Source: Gerris lacustris
Lineage: Eukaryota > Arthropoda > Insecta > Hemiptera > Gerridae
DNA length: 64,000 bases
Direction: 5' to 3'
Assembly (NCBI GenBank): GCA_951217055.1
Contig: OX578279.1
Coordinates: forward strand, 74,559,131 to 74,623,130
Part shown: positions 1 to 11,320 of the stretch, one piece after another
How the letters are laid out: every line of letters begins with the position of its first letter
How positions within the stretch are numbered: the first letter of the stretch is position 1
Notes under the pieces: generated by a model
The model's database searches: none
Told to the model about the DNA's origin: nothing
The model's input: the letters and a program-made list of their open reading frames with translations, nothing else
Position numbers and translations under genes: made by a program

Positions 1-1304
1 TGCACGGTTGTTACATTTCACACTTTAAGAAAATATTTTGGTCAGTAGTTTAAAATAAAATCCAATTTTAATACACCATTAAATAGCACTCTTAAAAGCC
101 TAAACAATGAACTATAACTTAACCTAAAAAATTTTTGAAAATAGACTTTAATAACATGCACGGTAATTACGTTTAAAAGGGTACGTGACTGGAAGAACAG
201 TCGGAATTAGCGCTAGCTCCCAACTGAAGGGTTCAGCTCATCCCCTATCAACTGTTACTAGAAAACCAGTGTTGCGGCATTGCAAAAATCTCTCGCAACT
301 TAAAATCTCCCTGCCACAACCAGAGTAGGGTCACATTTATATATAATGCCACGGTAATTACATTTTTTAAAGGACAAACTTTAACTTGAAGTTCCGTTTA
401 GTAATAATTTATTATTTTTAATAACTAACACATATTTTAGTCCTGGTAGGACCCTACTTCAAAATTATCCAATAAGTTTTTGAATAAAATTATTAATATA
501 TGAGCCAGAGTGAAGTGAATAAGAGAGCCACGGTTGTTGCAAAATTGCCTTTTGAAATTTTTTGTAGCGATTAAAATTAAGCGGTGCATTATTTTTTTTG
601 CTTGGTTGTAGTTCTGTAAGCTTAACTGAGTTACCATGAAGAAAAATCCTGTCAATTATGTGAAAAACGCTCCAGTTATTCATCTAGGACACGAAAATTG
701 CACTTTAAATTGGAATCTCCCATATAAGCTAAAACTAAGCTGTAAGATACAATAGTTTACAGAAAGAATTCAAAGAAAAATGAAAAAAATATAACCAGAA
801 AGACGCATTAGTTGTTCTTACCGGGGACATTTATACGACTTACGCTTAGTGAAACTCAAAAAATCAAAGTTATTCAGTAATCTATACTATTAAACGTACT
901 ATATACGCAATGTGTGTGTAATGTGTACTATAAACGCGTTATATCTTATAAAAACGCTAAACTATATTAAAAATCATCTTATATATTTTCAACATATACT
1001 TAATATAGAAAGGGAAGGTTACTATAACCTAAAGCAGTGTTGTTTTTCATCCACAGTGTAAACAGAATCAACACAACGAAAATATTATAAATCCAATATA
1101 CTTATGGTTTATTAAAAAAAAACAAAAAAAAACACACACACACAATAAGACTTCCTAGGCAATCTTGAAAGTTGACATAAAACTGCAATAAGATCCTACT
1201 CTAGGTACATTAAATTGGACAAACAAATCAGATATCAATATCTTCGGATCATTCGGAGAAGACCGCGTCACAGATTTTTTGAATCCCGACTTTTCATGTC
1301 ATGA
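1..1304. other. AT-rich non-coding stretch, no gene seen
   Basis: No reading frame with protein-like composition and no RNA gene was recognised. A short motif, CACGGT followed by AATTAC or TGTTA, recurs at about 3, 159, 350 and 530, suggesting a decayed dispersed repeat. An A-rich/CA microsatellite lies at about 1113-1144. Confidence 0.5.
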
Positions 1305-1543
1305 GATCTTTCTCAAAGTTCATAACTGGGATCTTTCTCAAAAATCATTACTGGGATCATTCTCAAAGATCATTACTGGGATCTTTCTCAAAGATCATTA
1401 CTGGGATCTTTCTCAAAGATCATTACTGGGATCTTTCTCAAAGATTATTACTGGTATCTTTCTCAAAGATCATTACTGAGATCTTTCTCAAAGATCATTA
1501 CTGATATCTTTCTCGAAGATCATTACTGATATCTTTCTCAAAG
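1305..1543 (+). repeat. 25-bp palindromic minisatellite, about 9.6 copies
   Basis: A 25-bp unit beginning GATCTTTCTCAAAGATC is repeated head to tail with few mismatches. Each unit contains the inverted repeat GATCTTT / AAAGATC around a 3-base CTC loop, so the array can form a row of small hairpins. Because 25 is not a multiple of three, the array is open in several frames; those short ORFs are by-products and not genes. Confidence 0.93.
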
Positions 1544-2005
1544 GGGTTGCTCATGGTGAATCATTTGCAACACATGGTGAGATGCTCTGATCTCGAGCAT
1601 AATGATCCCTTTAATGGGTTCGAAAAGGGGAAATTCATAAAACATCTTAAATTGTCTTCTCCTGAAGATCAAACCTTATTAGACCTAGACTATAGAAATC
1701 TAAACAAATAATTTTGATTTCTTATCCTAACATCACAATAACCGACTCTTTCTTCCTAACTTTATCATTTACCAATTAAGAAGGAGTATTTAATCTTAAT
1801 CTAAAGATCATTTGATCGATCAAGGTACGTCTTCATCAGCAAAATAATATAGTGATCGTAGAGTGTAAGGGAACTCAATATGTCTAACGAGGACAACTTC
1901 ATTTCTTCCATTTAGACTCCACTAATACAAGAGTATAAGAGTCTTTCAATTGTCTCTGACAAAATGTAGACTCCCCTATCTTGGAAAATAAAATTGAAAA
2001 TAGCT
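1544..2005. other. Non-coding stretch, nothing recognised
   Basis: AT-rich sequence with no repeat family, ORF or RNA gene that I recognise. Confidence 0.5.
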
Positions 2006-2347
2006 TTATTGACACTTCTTGTGAAGCAAAAGCCTCCCCTTAAGGAGGTAAAAGTTTTGCGGCAATAAAATTATAAAAAATAAATTATAGACAATAAGTG
2101 ATAAACAAAAAATAAGCATTTCATCAATTGCTGTTCTAATTGTACATATATTCTGGATGACTTTCTTCCAGCAATTCCTGTTCTGTGCTGTTCTTTGCCA
2201 CGAAATTCCTAGTTTAACTACTATTTCATTCCTCCATCTCCTTATAGGTCTTCCTCTCCTTCTTAAATGCACCTCATTAAAAATTTTTAATTGATCTCTA
2301 ATCTTAAATAAAATGCCCGAAGAACTCTCGATAAAAGAAATGCACAA
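2006..2347 (-). pseudogene. Non-LTR retrotransposon RT C-terminal remnant
   Basis: A 113-codon minus-strand frame. Residues about 27-66 carry the basic segment RRRGRPIRRWRNEI followed by SWQRTAQNRNCWKKV. This order (GRP..RW..EI, then W...A.DR..WK) is what I know from the extreme C-terminus of endonuclease-reverse transcriptase polyproteins of insect non-LTR elements. No RT catalytic motif or endonuclease is present nearby, and the sequence upstream on the minus strand quickly hits stops, so this is a 5'-truncated scrap. The last 30 residues are hydrophobic AT-rich translation and probably not original coding. The clade is uncertain. Confidence 0.65.
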
Positions 2348-2572
2348 TATACGTCAAACTCTCGCAAAATTAATTTTTTTCAAAAATTAAGAAGAAAAAC
2401 CGACGTCCGGGGCGTCCACAAGACAATTTCATGTATTCCTTTAGGATAACCTCAATTGACGCTTGGACTCATAGTGTCTTATATTCTTCGGCTGATTCAA
2501 AACTAGTCAGTACATTAAGTAATTCTTTACCTTATTAACTTGTCTTTAAATCTGACTGATCGTTTATCTTAC

Positions 2573-2985
2573 AGCCCTGGGGCCTGTAAAAATTCATACT
2601 TTATCTTTACAGGGCCGCTAGTAGTTCTAGAAGCGGCCGCTTCCTGACCGCGGCGCGGCGTGCAGGAAGCGCTAGTAGTTCTCGGGCTGCTAGTTTGAAG
2701 TACTAGTATAGTTCTTAGCGTCAGCTGTTCAATTAGTAACAATCAATATTTTTATAACTGCGGTTTGTTTTGGTACTGATTTAACCTTAATATGTATTTA
2801 TTGTTTTGAAGATTACGGCAAAATAGTTTGCATGTTTAGTAATTAGTTTACATGTGGTGGGAGATAAAATAATGAACGCACCACGAGCAGCAAGCGACAT
2901 GACTGGCCTCGGGCGTTAAACGCACTCGTGCTTTCAAACTTCGCCCTCGGCCTGTAATAACGCCCTTACTGCTCTAGGTACGTAA
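2573..2985. repeat. GC-rich hairpin patch
   Basis: This is a GC-rich island in AT-rich surroundings. It shows a hairpin with arms GGCCTGTAAA (2581-2590) and TTTACAGGGCC (2607-2617), a second hairpin with arms GCTTCCTG / CAGGAAGC (2639-2670), and a direct repeat GCTAGTAGTTCT about 54 bp apart. A second GC-rich clump lies at 2875-2970. No coding potential was seen. It is probably the end region of an unclassified repeat. Confidence 0.5.
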
Positions 2986-4264
2986 ATAGCTATTACGATC
3001 CTAAGAAAAAACTTTTATTTTTAATAATTAAATAAACGAATCTTAATTTTAATTAAATAATAAAAAAATATAGGGCTAAGAGATAGGAACCTTATTTAGA
3101 GAACAGTTGTACATCCCTTAAAGAGACTTCACAAGGGCAAAATCAAACAAGGAGCTCCTGGAGGAAAATTAAGAGAAACAGGGTGAACAGAAACAGGGTG
3201 AGCAGAAACAGGGTGAACACAAAGTCAAGTACAAACGAACCTGAGGATACATCTAATTAAAATTTAAATGAGATCCAACCTTGGCAAACATTTGAAAAGC
3301 CTTCGTTTGCCTCCCTCTCTCTCAAGGCCTTTTTGAGGTTTCACATTTTATAAAATTTTTTTTTTTTCTTTTTTAAATGTTCGGTTAAATTCTGTACAAA
3401 AGGAGTTGAATTGAAGCAATTAGCTGAGGAAAGTAATATTTTAAATGAACAAGAAATGATCTAAGAATGAAAGATAAATTCAATTTGGTTTTCTTTTTTT
3501 TACAAATTTGATATAAAGTAAATAGTTAGAATGAATTAAATTATTTGTAAGCTTTAATTTGCGGCCGGTTTAAATCTAAAGGGTCAGGGACATGATGGGT
3601 TCATATTCGTACTATTACAGAAATGAATAACACTGGCTGAGTAATTACATAGAAATAGGTATCGTGCCCTTACTTTACCTAGCCGACTTATTAGTAACAT
3701 TTTAGTAAATTTGTATTAATAAAAAATTATAATAATTGTTGGCCCAACTTGTGGAGGGTTAGGCCTACCAAAAGGGTTATATAACTATTAACTTAGGATT
3801 AGCAAGTGGCTCCATTAGCTGTATAAAACGAATAAATAAATAACTGAATAACCATATATTATAATAGTATGGATGTGTATTATAAATGCAGAGTAGATTT
3901 AGTTGTTGTAATTTTGATATAAATAGACGATGAATATCTTAAGGCTACGGCCACGCATTTTTTAAAGCAGCGGTTCCACGAGAAAACCCGCCTAAAATAT
4001 GAATCACAGAGATATTAGTTGGACCGGCCATACGAGGTGTGATTTCCTGTCGGAGGAAGGAAAAGGAACTGTGTCTTCTGGGTCATCTACAGTCGAATGA
4101 GCCGGGATCCATTCCCACCCACGCCAACGAAAACAGCGTGAAAACTTTCGCGCTGAAAAGATGGCTACGCGGTGTCTTTTCCCGCTACGGCATTCGAACT
4201 ATTTGTTATTTAAACTATTGACAACTATTTAAACTCTTTTGTTATAATGTTATTGACTTACTTA
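2986..4264. other. AT-rich stretch with one short tandem repeat
   Basis: Mostly AT-rich and featureless. At about 3173-3220 the 15-bp unit AGAAACAGGGTGAAC is repeated about three times. At 3945-4200 there is a moderately GC-richer segment with two related pieces around GGCTACGGC and GGCTACGCG, perhaps an old MITE. A 60-codon frame at 4039-4221 has no recognisable similarity and I do not call it a gene. Confidence 0.45.
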
Positions 4265-4271
4265 ACTTATC

Positions 4272-4475
4272 AAAAGAGGATATATCCCAACCATCGATAC
4301 TTGCTTGATCTGGGGATCACTGACTGGTTGAAGAGAATTAAGTTGACAACTTCATTATCTCATGTAGACTCGATGAGTGCTACTAGAGAATTCAACTCTG
4401 CTGATGATGGCGTTTAGCTGAAACCGGTCCAGTGATCCGGTCAAGTATCGACGGTAAGGATATCCTCATTTGATA
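4272..4475 (+). repeat. Short inverted-repeat element with hammerhead-like core
   Basis: Left arm 4275-4328 and right arm 4423-4472 are imperfect inverted copies (ATCGATACTTG on the left, CAAGTATCGA on the right). Inside, at about 4400-4455, are CTGATGA, GAAA, a CCGG/CCGG stem and a TCA cleavage-like site, in the order of a type I hammerhead ribozyme. One extra U sits between CTGATGA and the short stem II, so activity is doubtful. Penelope-like elements are known to carry such motifs; assigning this repeat to them is inference. Confidence 0.4.
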
Positions 4476-5100
4476 ACTTACGAACTTGCGGTAACAACTT
4501 ACCAATTTGACTTACTTAACTATTTAATTTAAAATTCAGCTTTTAGATTAACTATATAGAGCATTGCGAATGCAAACTGCCCTGGCGAGGGTTTTGTTGT
4601 TTTTTACCGCCATTGTAGCCCACCCCCACCTGCGGCCTGCGGGTATTCTGGCAGCAGTTTTTCTTACAGCGGTTCGGCGTGAAAAACAACTCATGTGGTC
4701 GCAACCTAAGAGGGCGAATTAAAGAGTAGCCAAATAAGAGATCAGTAATATATATTTGATATTATGGTTTATTGACAAAATACTCATGAGTTTTACCCAG
4801 CAGATAACTAAAAATTACATGGAGAGATCTTTCATGAAGCAAGGTGTGACTAAAGGCTTTATGGCATGTATTATGGCATGAATTATGGCATGTAGCTATG
4901 GATTGATTCCCATCAGCTGTTTTATCTGGTTCCAAAGACTACCGATAACCTACAAGATTACCTCACAATGCTGGGGGAATTAGGAACCAGGTCACTCACG
5001 GCAAATCGAAGTCTGACTACTTTTGTGAAAAAAGTACTCTATCTCCGAATGTTACTCAGGTCTTAGGTACTCTTTTACTTTGTTACCCACCAATATTAAT
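4476..5100. other. Non-coding stretch
   Basis: GC-richer clump at 4594-4695 flanked by inverted GTTGTTTTT / AAAAACAAC, possibly a 90-bp hairpin element. The rest is featureless. Confidence 0.4.
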
Positions 5101-5104
5101 AGGC

Positions 5105-5336
5105 ACTTCTTTAGATTGTTATTCCCCTTATAAAAAAAACAGAGGGGAGTAACAATCTAAAGAAGGTGTAAGGATTGTTCTTCATTAGATTGTTACTCCC
5201 CTTATAAAAACAGAAATGTGATATTACTTTGTCCCAAAGTACATCGGACTAAGCATCCCTTTGTCTTAATAGTTATTGAGCGGATCATTTATATTCTAAA
5301 AAAAAACGAGGGGAGTAACAATCTAAAGAAGTACCT
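5105..5336. mobile_element. TTACTCCCC palindrome-family MITE, copy A
   Basis: Bounded by CTTCTTTAGATTGTTA and its inverse, extended outward by AATAGG / CCTATT. It contains a short palindromic unit (5108-5167), a spacer, then a long unit (5183-5333) with an internal segment about a 'TTTGTCCCAAAGTACAT' core. There is no ORF. The same modules recur at 6968, 17875, 22166 and 55163. Confidence 0.85.
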
Positions 5337-6407
5337 ATTACTGTCTAAAAAATGTTGAAAAGTAGGATGGATAACATAGTTAGTAATAATTTTTACAAAG
5401 GGATATTTAGTCCCATATACTTTGGGACTGGGACTAAGGAATATCACACTTTTGCAAATAGAATTTCAAAATAAAAATATATGTTTATATATTTGACCGA
5501 CTTTAAGAGATCATCGGTTTAAGACGATCTTTAAGGGTTAGGTAAGATCTGTAGCTTTTAATATAAATGCAATATAATTTTTACTAATACAAATGAATAA
5601 TCAAGATTAAAACGCGTGAAAATATTCCAAAATAAGTAATAAATGGTTTTATTTTATCATAAGATAAGCAGTCAGTCTTTTAAAAAAGTGTTAAGAGAAT
5701 AAAGAAAATAAAAATAACAACGAAATAAATTGACAAAAGAAAATGTGAGGAAACATAATATCAAAGAATACTATCAAAGGGAAGTAAGAATTGATACAGA
5801 AAAAGAAATCCTAAAAAAAAACCTTAACACAAAAAAAAAAGATGCGAAATATTATGAAAATTGTCAAGATAAAATATACGTAAAAAAAAGAAGTCATTTC
5901 TTTAAAGAATCCTTAGAAGGAGCAGAGGGTAAAAGTAAGAGAATTTGGGATACAACATAAAAGCAAATGAAAGGAAAAAATCGGAATACAAAAAAAAAAG
6001 AACAGGCTTTATGAAATTGTTTTCTTTTAGCAGGTTCAAAGAAAATTTGGAGGAAGATTTTTTTTTTTATAAGGCTCCTGTCTACCTCTAGTATATTTTT
6101 GACAAGCAAATAGCTTATGAGTCGCCTTCATTTAAAAGTTTTACATAAAAATAAAACCAAAACTATAACGTAACTTGTATAACTTTAGGATAACTAGTTT
6201 GTTCAAATATTATCTTTGTTACTATCGTTTGTACAAAAATAAAAGTTTAATTTTTCATCTATCTACTTTGAAAAACAAGTAAATTAATTTAGATTTTATC
6301 TAATATAAAAAAATTAAAAATAAATATTAAAAAAATAAATTTTTAAAAAAATTAAAAATAAAGGCATGGTTAACATAAAAAAAAATATATAAAAGGAAAT
6401 CAATCAA
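5337..6407. other. A/T-rich stretch
   Basis: Purine-rich, strongly A-biased sequence. A 76-codon lysine-rich frame at 5730-5960 reflects this bias and shows no domain, so it is not called. Nothing else recognised. Confidence 0.5.
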
Positions 6408-6700
6408 AATGTAATTTTAAAATGGAGAAGTTGTGTGAATATTTTATCGACATAATTTTTAATTATTTTTAAAAGAAAAATATTTAACTTTATTAAAGCA
6501 AAAACATTCTAGAAATTTTAAAGCACAAGCTCAGACTCACTCATCTCTAATTGAAATTTAATTTTAAAATGGAGAATTTGTGTCAAGCATTTTATCGACT
6601 TAATAGTAAATTAATTTAAAAAGAATAATACCTTAATTTATTAAAACAAATAATGTATAAATTTTAAAGCGAAACCCCACACACTCATCTTTAATTCTAC
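6408..6700. repeat. Diverged tandem duplication, about 147-bp period
   Basis: Two copies begin near 6413 and 6560 with AATTTTAAAATGGAGAA and share TTTTATCGAC, TTTATTAAA and CACTCATCT in the same order. Divergence is considerable. No coding role seen. Confidence 0.65.
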
Positions 6701-6965
6701 TACATAATATGTTGAGATCGAATAGGTAGTGAACTGTAATATTTGAAGGCTATTCAGTATGAGATATTTATTAATAAATACATTTTTATTGAAAATAGCA
6801 CAGATGAGAGATGGATTTACGTGCTTCGCTACGGATTGTGTTATTATAAATGCTTTTTTTGATTGGATGGGTTTATAGACTAGTGCCAAGGAACATTGAC
6901 AATCTATATTACAAAGAGAAAATATCTAGAACCTCAGAGATTCTCTTTAATCCCCACCCCCTCAT

Positions 6966-7176
6966 TTCGGTACTTCTTTAGATTGTTACTCCCCTGTTCT
7001 TTTTTTAGAATATAAATGACTGACTAAATAACTATTAGAGCAAAGAGATGTTAAGTCCAATGAACTTTGGGACAAAGGAATATCACACTTCTATTTTATA
7101 AGGGGAGTAACAGTCTAAAGAAGAACATTCCGTACACTATCTTTAGATTGTTACTCCCCTCTTATTTTTGGAACGA
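6966..7176. mobile_element. TTACTCCCC palindrome-family MITE, copy B (interrupted)
   Basis: A long unit (6968-7122) with terminal CTTCTTTAGATTGTTACTCC and its inverse is followed by the spacer AACATTCCGTACAC and the left half of a short palindromic unit (7140-7175). The right half is missing because a GGAACG-hairpin repeat starts at 7179. The same arrangement is seen at 22436. Confidence 0.82.
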
Positions 7177-7178
7177 AG

Positions 7179-7800
7179 TTCTTTATAGTACGTTCTGGAG
7201 CCCGGGAGTGAATCCGAAAAAAACGACCAAACTCACCGTCACGCAACCAAGCGTCACGAAATCTACCGATGACGATAACTTGAGTAAAAGATCACCGAGT
7301 TAGTTGACATTTTGTACACATGTTCATTTTACCAATACCTAAGCTGAGTTTGTTGGACAACGTTATCCGCCCAAGCGTTCACGCGCAACGTAAACGTAAG
7401 CTTCGGACGGGAAAAAATTCAATCTAACTTCATCTATTTAATGAGACAAACAACTTTTTTTTTAGTAAAACAAACACAGACACTGCTATGAAGTGATAAA
7501 GATCGCTAAATTTATTAAAGCGGACCTAAACGTTTAAAATAAAGAAAACAACGTTTTTAGCGATATCTTACGTTCTAACGTAACGATTTTAATAAAACTT
7601 TATACATATCGTCTAAAGTACAATTGAAACAGGCATGTAAAATTTCAACCTGATACAAGAAGAAGTTTTTTAGTGTTGATTTATATTTTATATTATAATA
7701 TTTTAATTGGATTAATTCGCCGACGAAGTCTGATAGGACAGTTATTTTCTTCTCTACAATCATCTGCTTTAACTATAAACTAATCAAAATTAACTTTTTT
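7179..7800 (+). mobile_element. GGAACG-hairpin repeat, copy 1
   Basis: Starts GGAACGAAGTTC...CGTTCTGGAGCCCGGGAGTG and continues through a region shared with the minus-strand copy at 19906-20852. Shared landmarks are GATGACGATAACTTGAGTAA, the CCAAGCGTTCACGCGCAACG patch and AAAGCGGACCTAAACG. A 62-codon minus frame at 7575-7763 and a 62-codon frame in the other copy are mirror images of non-coding sequence. The class is unknown; there are no clear TIRs and the 3' end is lost here. Confidence 0.75.
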
Positions 7801-7864
7801 CTCAATTTACACAGCATCATTTATTGTAAGAAGCTCTTTTCAAAGATAATAAAAAGTTTTTCTT

Positions 7865-8110
7865 ACGCGCGAGCGATTGTTGGAGCGGTAGCGAGAAGCG
7901 AAGAAAGTGAGAAGTGGGGGCAGGTAGGCGATGGGGAGGGGAGGGGTGGAGAGGCCCTACCGAGCGCAGTAGGGGGAGGCCCTACCAAGTGCGGGCAGGC
8001 TTGATTGCACACCTCCTACATACTCCTACATTCCTGTTACAAGTGTAACGCACTTCGAGTTTATGTGCCAAAGTCAAGACATGAAAATGTCAAAAAGAGT
8101 TTCATCAAAC
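7865..8110 (-). repeat. Fragment of the TATTGC-type MITE
   Basis: The reverse complement of this GC-rich stretch matches the left part of the MITE at 20971-21796 (shared: TTTGACATTTT, ATGTCTTG, TGGCACAT, GCGTTACAC, GGTAGGG). It abuts the GGAACG repeat and lacks its own termini. Confidence 0.65.
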
Positions 8111-8810
8111 AAATTTGATGTGATGAAATTATAATGGATAATGTAAAATAATTCGTTCGGGTTAATACAGAGAAGTGACTTTTGGAGTAATATGTTACAC
8201 CTTATCAAACGATACAACTGCTACTCCATAAAAATATACCTTTTATTTATGTTATCTCTACATTCAATCGTAACAGATTAAAAATCTGATACTATAAAAT
8301 AAGAGTATGTTACAGAAAAAAACAAAAAGCATTAAGCAACGGACTAAACAGAACTTAACTTTTAACTTTAAACCTAAATATAAAATATAATTAAAAGCTT
8401 TTACCAAAAACGTTAATTAATCTACACAAAGTTGCTAAGGGTTTTACAAAGGACGATTTATCAATACTTTAATTATAGCAGTATAGCTAACACTGTGTTA
8501 CATAAATAGAAATAATAATAATGTTTCATAAGGTGTAAACTCAAATTTTACGGTAAAGTAGTTCTAATCTTCTTAACGAAAGAAGGGAGTTTGAGCTTAA
8601 GGTTTCTTATATGGTGTGAGCCAGAATGCAAAGTATAACCTTAGCCAGATACTTGTAACCTTCCTTTTTGTCTTTTAAATATTGATGCCTCAATTAGCCG
8701 CAATGCCCCTGCAAAGCCCATAGACCGCAAGAACCTTCTTCAACATAAACCTGGCTTAGATACAAATTTTACTTTGAGCTACAACTTTTTTACTTTACCC
8801 CATTACTTCT
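8111..8810. other. AT-rich stretch, nothing recognised
   Basis: No ORF, RNA or known repeat seen. Confidence 0.5.
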
Positions 8811-8942
8811 GAGCTTACCGAAGGTAAAGGATGATTATTATGATCATTCTAAAGAATGAACCTTGTTTTTTATGTTTCAAAAATCAAAAAATTCTAGAAC
8901 AATATCTATTGCAGACATCAGGGAATAACAGGGAAAATTAGT
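8811..8942 (-). repeat. Repeat d, 3'-end fragment
   Basis: The reverse complement carries the ordered landmarks of repeat d: CTGATGTCTG, CGATCATT-like segment, and ACCTTCGGTAAGCTC (degenerate). Compare the full copies at 38233, 46455 and 47757. Confidence 0.6.
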
Positions 8943-8947
8943 CTTGT

Positions 8948-10035
8948 CTCAGAGCAAGGAAGGGGTAGAGGGAGCAATGCGATTTGAAAAGTGGTTCATT
9001 ATGCTACACCCTCAGAGCAAGGAGGGGGTAGAGGGAGCAATACTATAGAATCTGGGTCTCAAAAAGTGGTTCATTATGCTCCCCCCATCTACTAACATTC
9101 TCAAGCGGCAGTTTGGTGAAACAATATCGATATCTCGATAAAAACTCTAAATTTATCTGATATCAGCAGATAAGAATGAAGGATATTTTCTTACGACATT
9201 TAAAGTTTTCTTTATAAATATATGTACTTTAATGTTTGTTGTGAACCTTATTAATTATCTAAAGGCAGTAACGTCGTTAATAAACGTGTAACAGTTTCTA
9301 GATAACCAATAGCAATAGCGACCTTCTTTATGAGAAGGGTATCAAATACACAAAGATTTGATAAGGATTTGTTGACAACCGTCTGTGGGGACAGAAAGAC
9401 AAGGAATAGACCATTAAGACGAGGACCAATGACCATGTGATCACTTTAGTTCGGATTGAGCCCGCTTGAAAGTGCTAGTATATGGGGGGAGCATAATGAA
9501 CCACTTTTTAAACCGCATTGCTCCCTCTACCCTTTCCTTGCTCTAAGGCTACACCCCTAAACTAACACTTTCAAGCGAGCTCAATCCGAACTAAAGTGAT
9601 CACGTGATCACTGGTCCTTGTCTTATTGGTCAATTCCTTTTCTTTCTGTCCCCACAGACGGTTGTCAACATATCCTTATCAGTAGTATTTATCTGATACC
9701 CTACTCAAAGAAGATTGCTATTGGTTATCTAGAAACTGTTACACGTCTATTAACGACGTTACTGCCTTTAGATAATTAATAAGGTTAACTACAAAAATTA
9801 AAGTACATATTTATGAAGAAAACTGAATTAAAAAAAAAAATAAATGTCGTAAGAAAAGATCACTTATTCATCAGCTGATATCAGATAAATTTCGAGTTTT
9901 TATCGAGATATCGATACTGTTTCGTCAAACTGCCCCTTGGGAGCTTTAGTATAGGGGTATAGCATAATGAACCATTTTTTGAGACCCAGGTTCTATAGTA
10001 TTGTTCCCTCTACCCCTTCCTTACTCAAAGAGTCT
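8948..10035. mobile_element. Foldback element with 0.47-kb arms
   Basis: Left arm about 9007-9475 and right arm about 9570-10035 are near-complementary throughout (landmarks: CGATATCTCGATAAAAACTC, GGCAGTAACGTCGTTAATA, GACAACCGTCTGTGGGGACA, each found inverted). A terminal module, AGCAAGG.GGGGTAGAGGGAG with GTGGTTCATTATGCT, occurs duplicated at the left end (8948 and 9008), inverted in the loop (9485-9550) and inverted at the right end. The mirrored short ORFs are artefacts of the palindrome. I could not define target-site duplications. Confidence 0.88.
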
Positions 10036-10485
10036 TGTGACTGTCCATCATTCTATCATTTATCGTTCTTATGAACAGACATATCTAACAAATTACTCTC
10101 AGATTTTTTGAAATTTAGATGATTGTTAATAATTAGTCCATTGTTAGCTTCAAAATTTCAACCTTACATACCTAATGCTTCCTTCCGTCATCTATATCTT
10201 AAAAAGTACTCAATAGATTTTGAATAAGTTTGTATGGTTTGTTGAAAGTAAGCCACATAATAAAAAGTCGATGACAAGTGTAAAATGACCAATAATTAAA
10301 GTGATTATTAAAGAATCAAAAAGATAGGAGTGTGATGAGTCATGCCAAACCACAATTCATTCTTTGCAGCACTGATGATGGTATAGAAGGCCTACAGTAG
10401 CCGAAAGCTGCATTTCATGATGACCTTCACAAACGCTTCATATTCTAACTAATTATAATGTCTAATTTATTTAATTGTTCCTCAC
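10036..10485. other. Non-coding stretch with GATGATGG...GCCGAAAGC motif
   Basis: At about 10363-10415 the motif CACTGATGATGG...GCCGAAAGCTGC is closed by GCAGC/GCTGC. It resembles end motifs of retroelements but does not fit a hammerhead. The remainder is featureless. Confidence 0.4.
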
Positions 10486-10690
10486 CTTTTTGCTTTCGAG
10501 TTTACCGATAGTAACGGCAGCTATATGATCGTTCTGAAGAACGAATTTTTTTTTTCATGTCTCCGATTTCAAAAGTTTCCAATACAAAAATCCGTTTCAG
10601 ACATCAGGGAACATTTTTGGTCCCGTTTACAATTCAGACAAATAATTTCGTTCTACAAAATCAACGTAATGTTTCCTCTACCTTCGGTAA
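10486..10690 (-). repeat. Repeat d, 3'-end fragment
   Basis: Inverse of the repeat d tail: the reverse complement reads CCCTGATGTCTGAAACGG, TTGAAATCGGAGAC and GAACGATCATATAGCTGCCG. The two overlapping 65-66 codon frames here are not genes. Confidence 0.7.
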
Positions 10691-10691
10691 G

Positions 10692-11320
10692 CTTGGAAGT
10701 CATAAAGCAACTCGATTTTTGAGAAAGTATTGTGATGGCGCGAAAATTCGATTTTGAGATTTTAATGGATTTAAACGTTTTGAGGTCCCCTGAGTCCAAA
10801 TAAATAGTTTTATAAAATGTCTGTCTGTCGTCTATCTGTCGTCCGTGCAGATGCCTAAAGCCTAAACTACTGGGCAGATTTTGACGAAATTTGTTATAGA
10901 AAAATCATACCCCAAAGCGAAATCGATAAATTAATGTTAGCTCCAAATTTGGGGGCGCTACCCACCAAAAACTCTGAACAATCGTCACAAAAATTATTTC
11001 TCGAAAACGGTTCCGACGTTTTTGATTAAAAAATTCTAAAACGTAGTCCATTTAAATTCGAATCTAACTATATAAGCCGTTTTCCCGAAAAAAAATCTAG
11101 TTTCTGAGAAAATAGCTTAAAACGCGGATGGAGAGAGCCCTGGTTCGATTCCCCGCGCAGGAGAAGATATTTTTATGATAAATTTTGATAAAATGTTCAA
11201 TAATAATTAAATGTACATACGAAAACTAATAAATGGAAAACACTGAGCTAAGTAATTATGAACTCGTATATGAGAAAGTTTGTCTGAGTTGTCTTGGACC
11301 ATTTTTTTTCATTATAATTT
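10692..11320 (+). mobile_element. Repeat e with tRNA-like B box, copy 1
   Basis: This repeat is present inverted at 15868-16450. It starts near TTTTGAGAAAGTATTGTGATG and ends with TATGAGAAAGTTTGTCTGAG. At 11143-11153 it holds GGTTCGATTCC, a perfect RNA polymerase III B box, preceded by TAGCTTAAAACGCGGATGG, which is A-box-like. The tRNA-like part sits within the element and not at its end, so it may be a composite SINE or a repeat that captured one. There is no ORF. Confidence 0.7.

Noticed and set aside
2006..2347. Host DNA-binding protein because of the RRRGRP stretch
   Set aside because: The downstream SWQRTAQNRNCWKKV context fits a reverse transcriptase C-terminus, and GRP here is not part of an AT-hook array.
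10357..10420. Hammerhead ribozyme at the GATGATGG...GCCGAAAGC motif
   Set aside because: The closing stem GCAGC/GCTGC directly follows GAAA, which is incompatible with the hammerhead fold.
11125..11175. Functional tRNA gene
   Set aside because: A B box is present but no cloverleaf can be formed and the sequence is part of a dispersed repeat.
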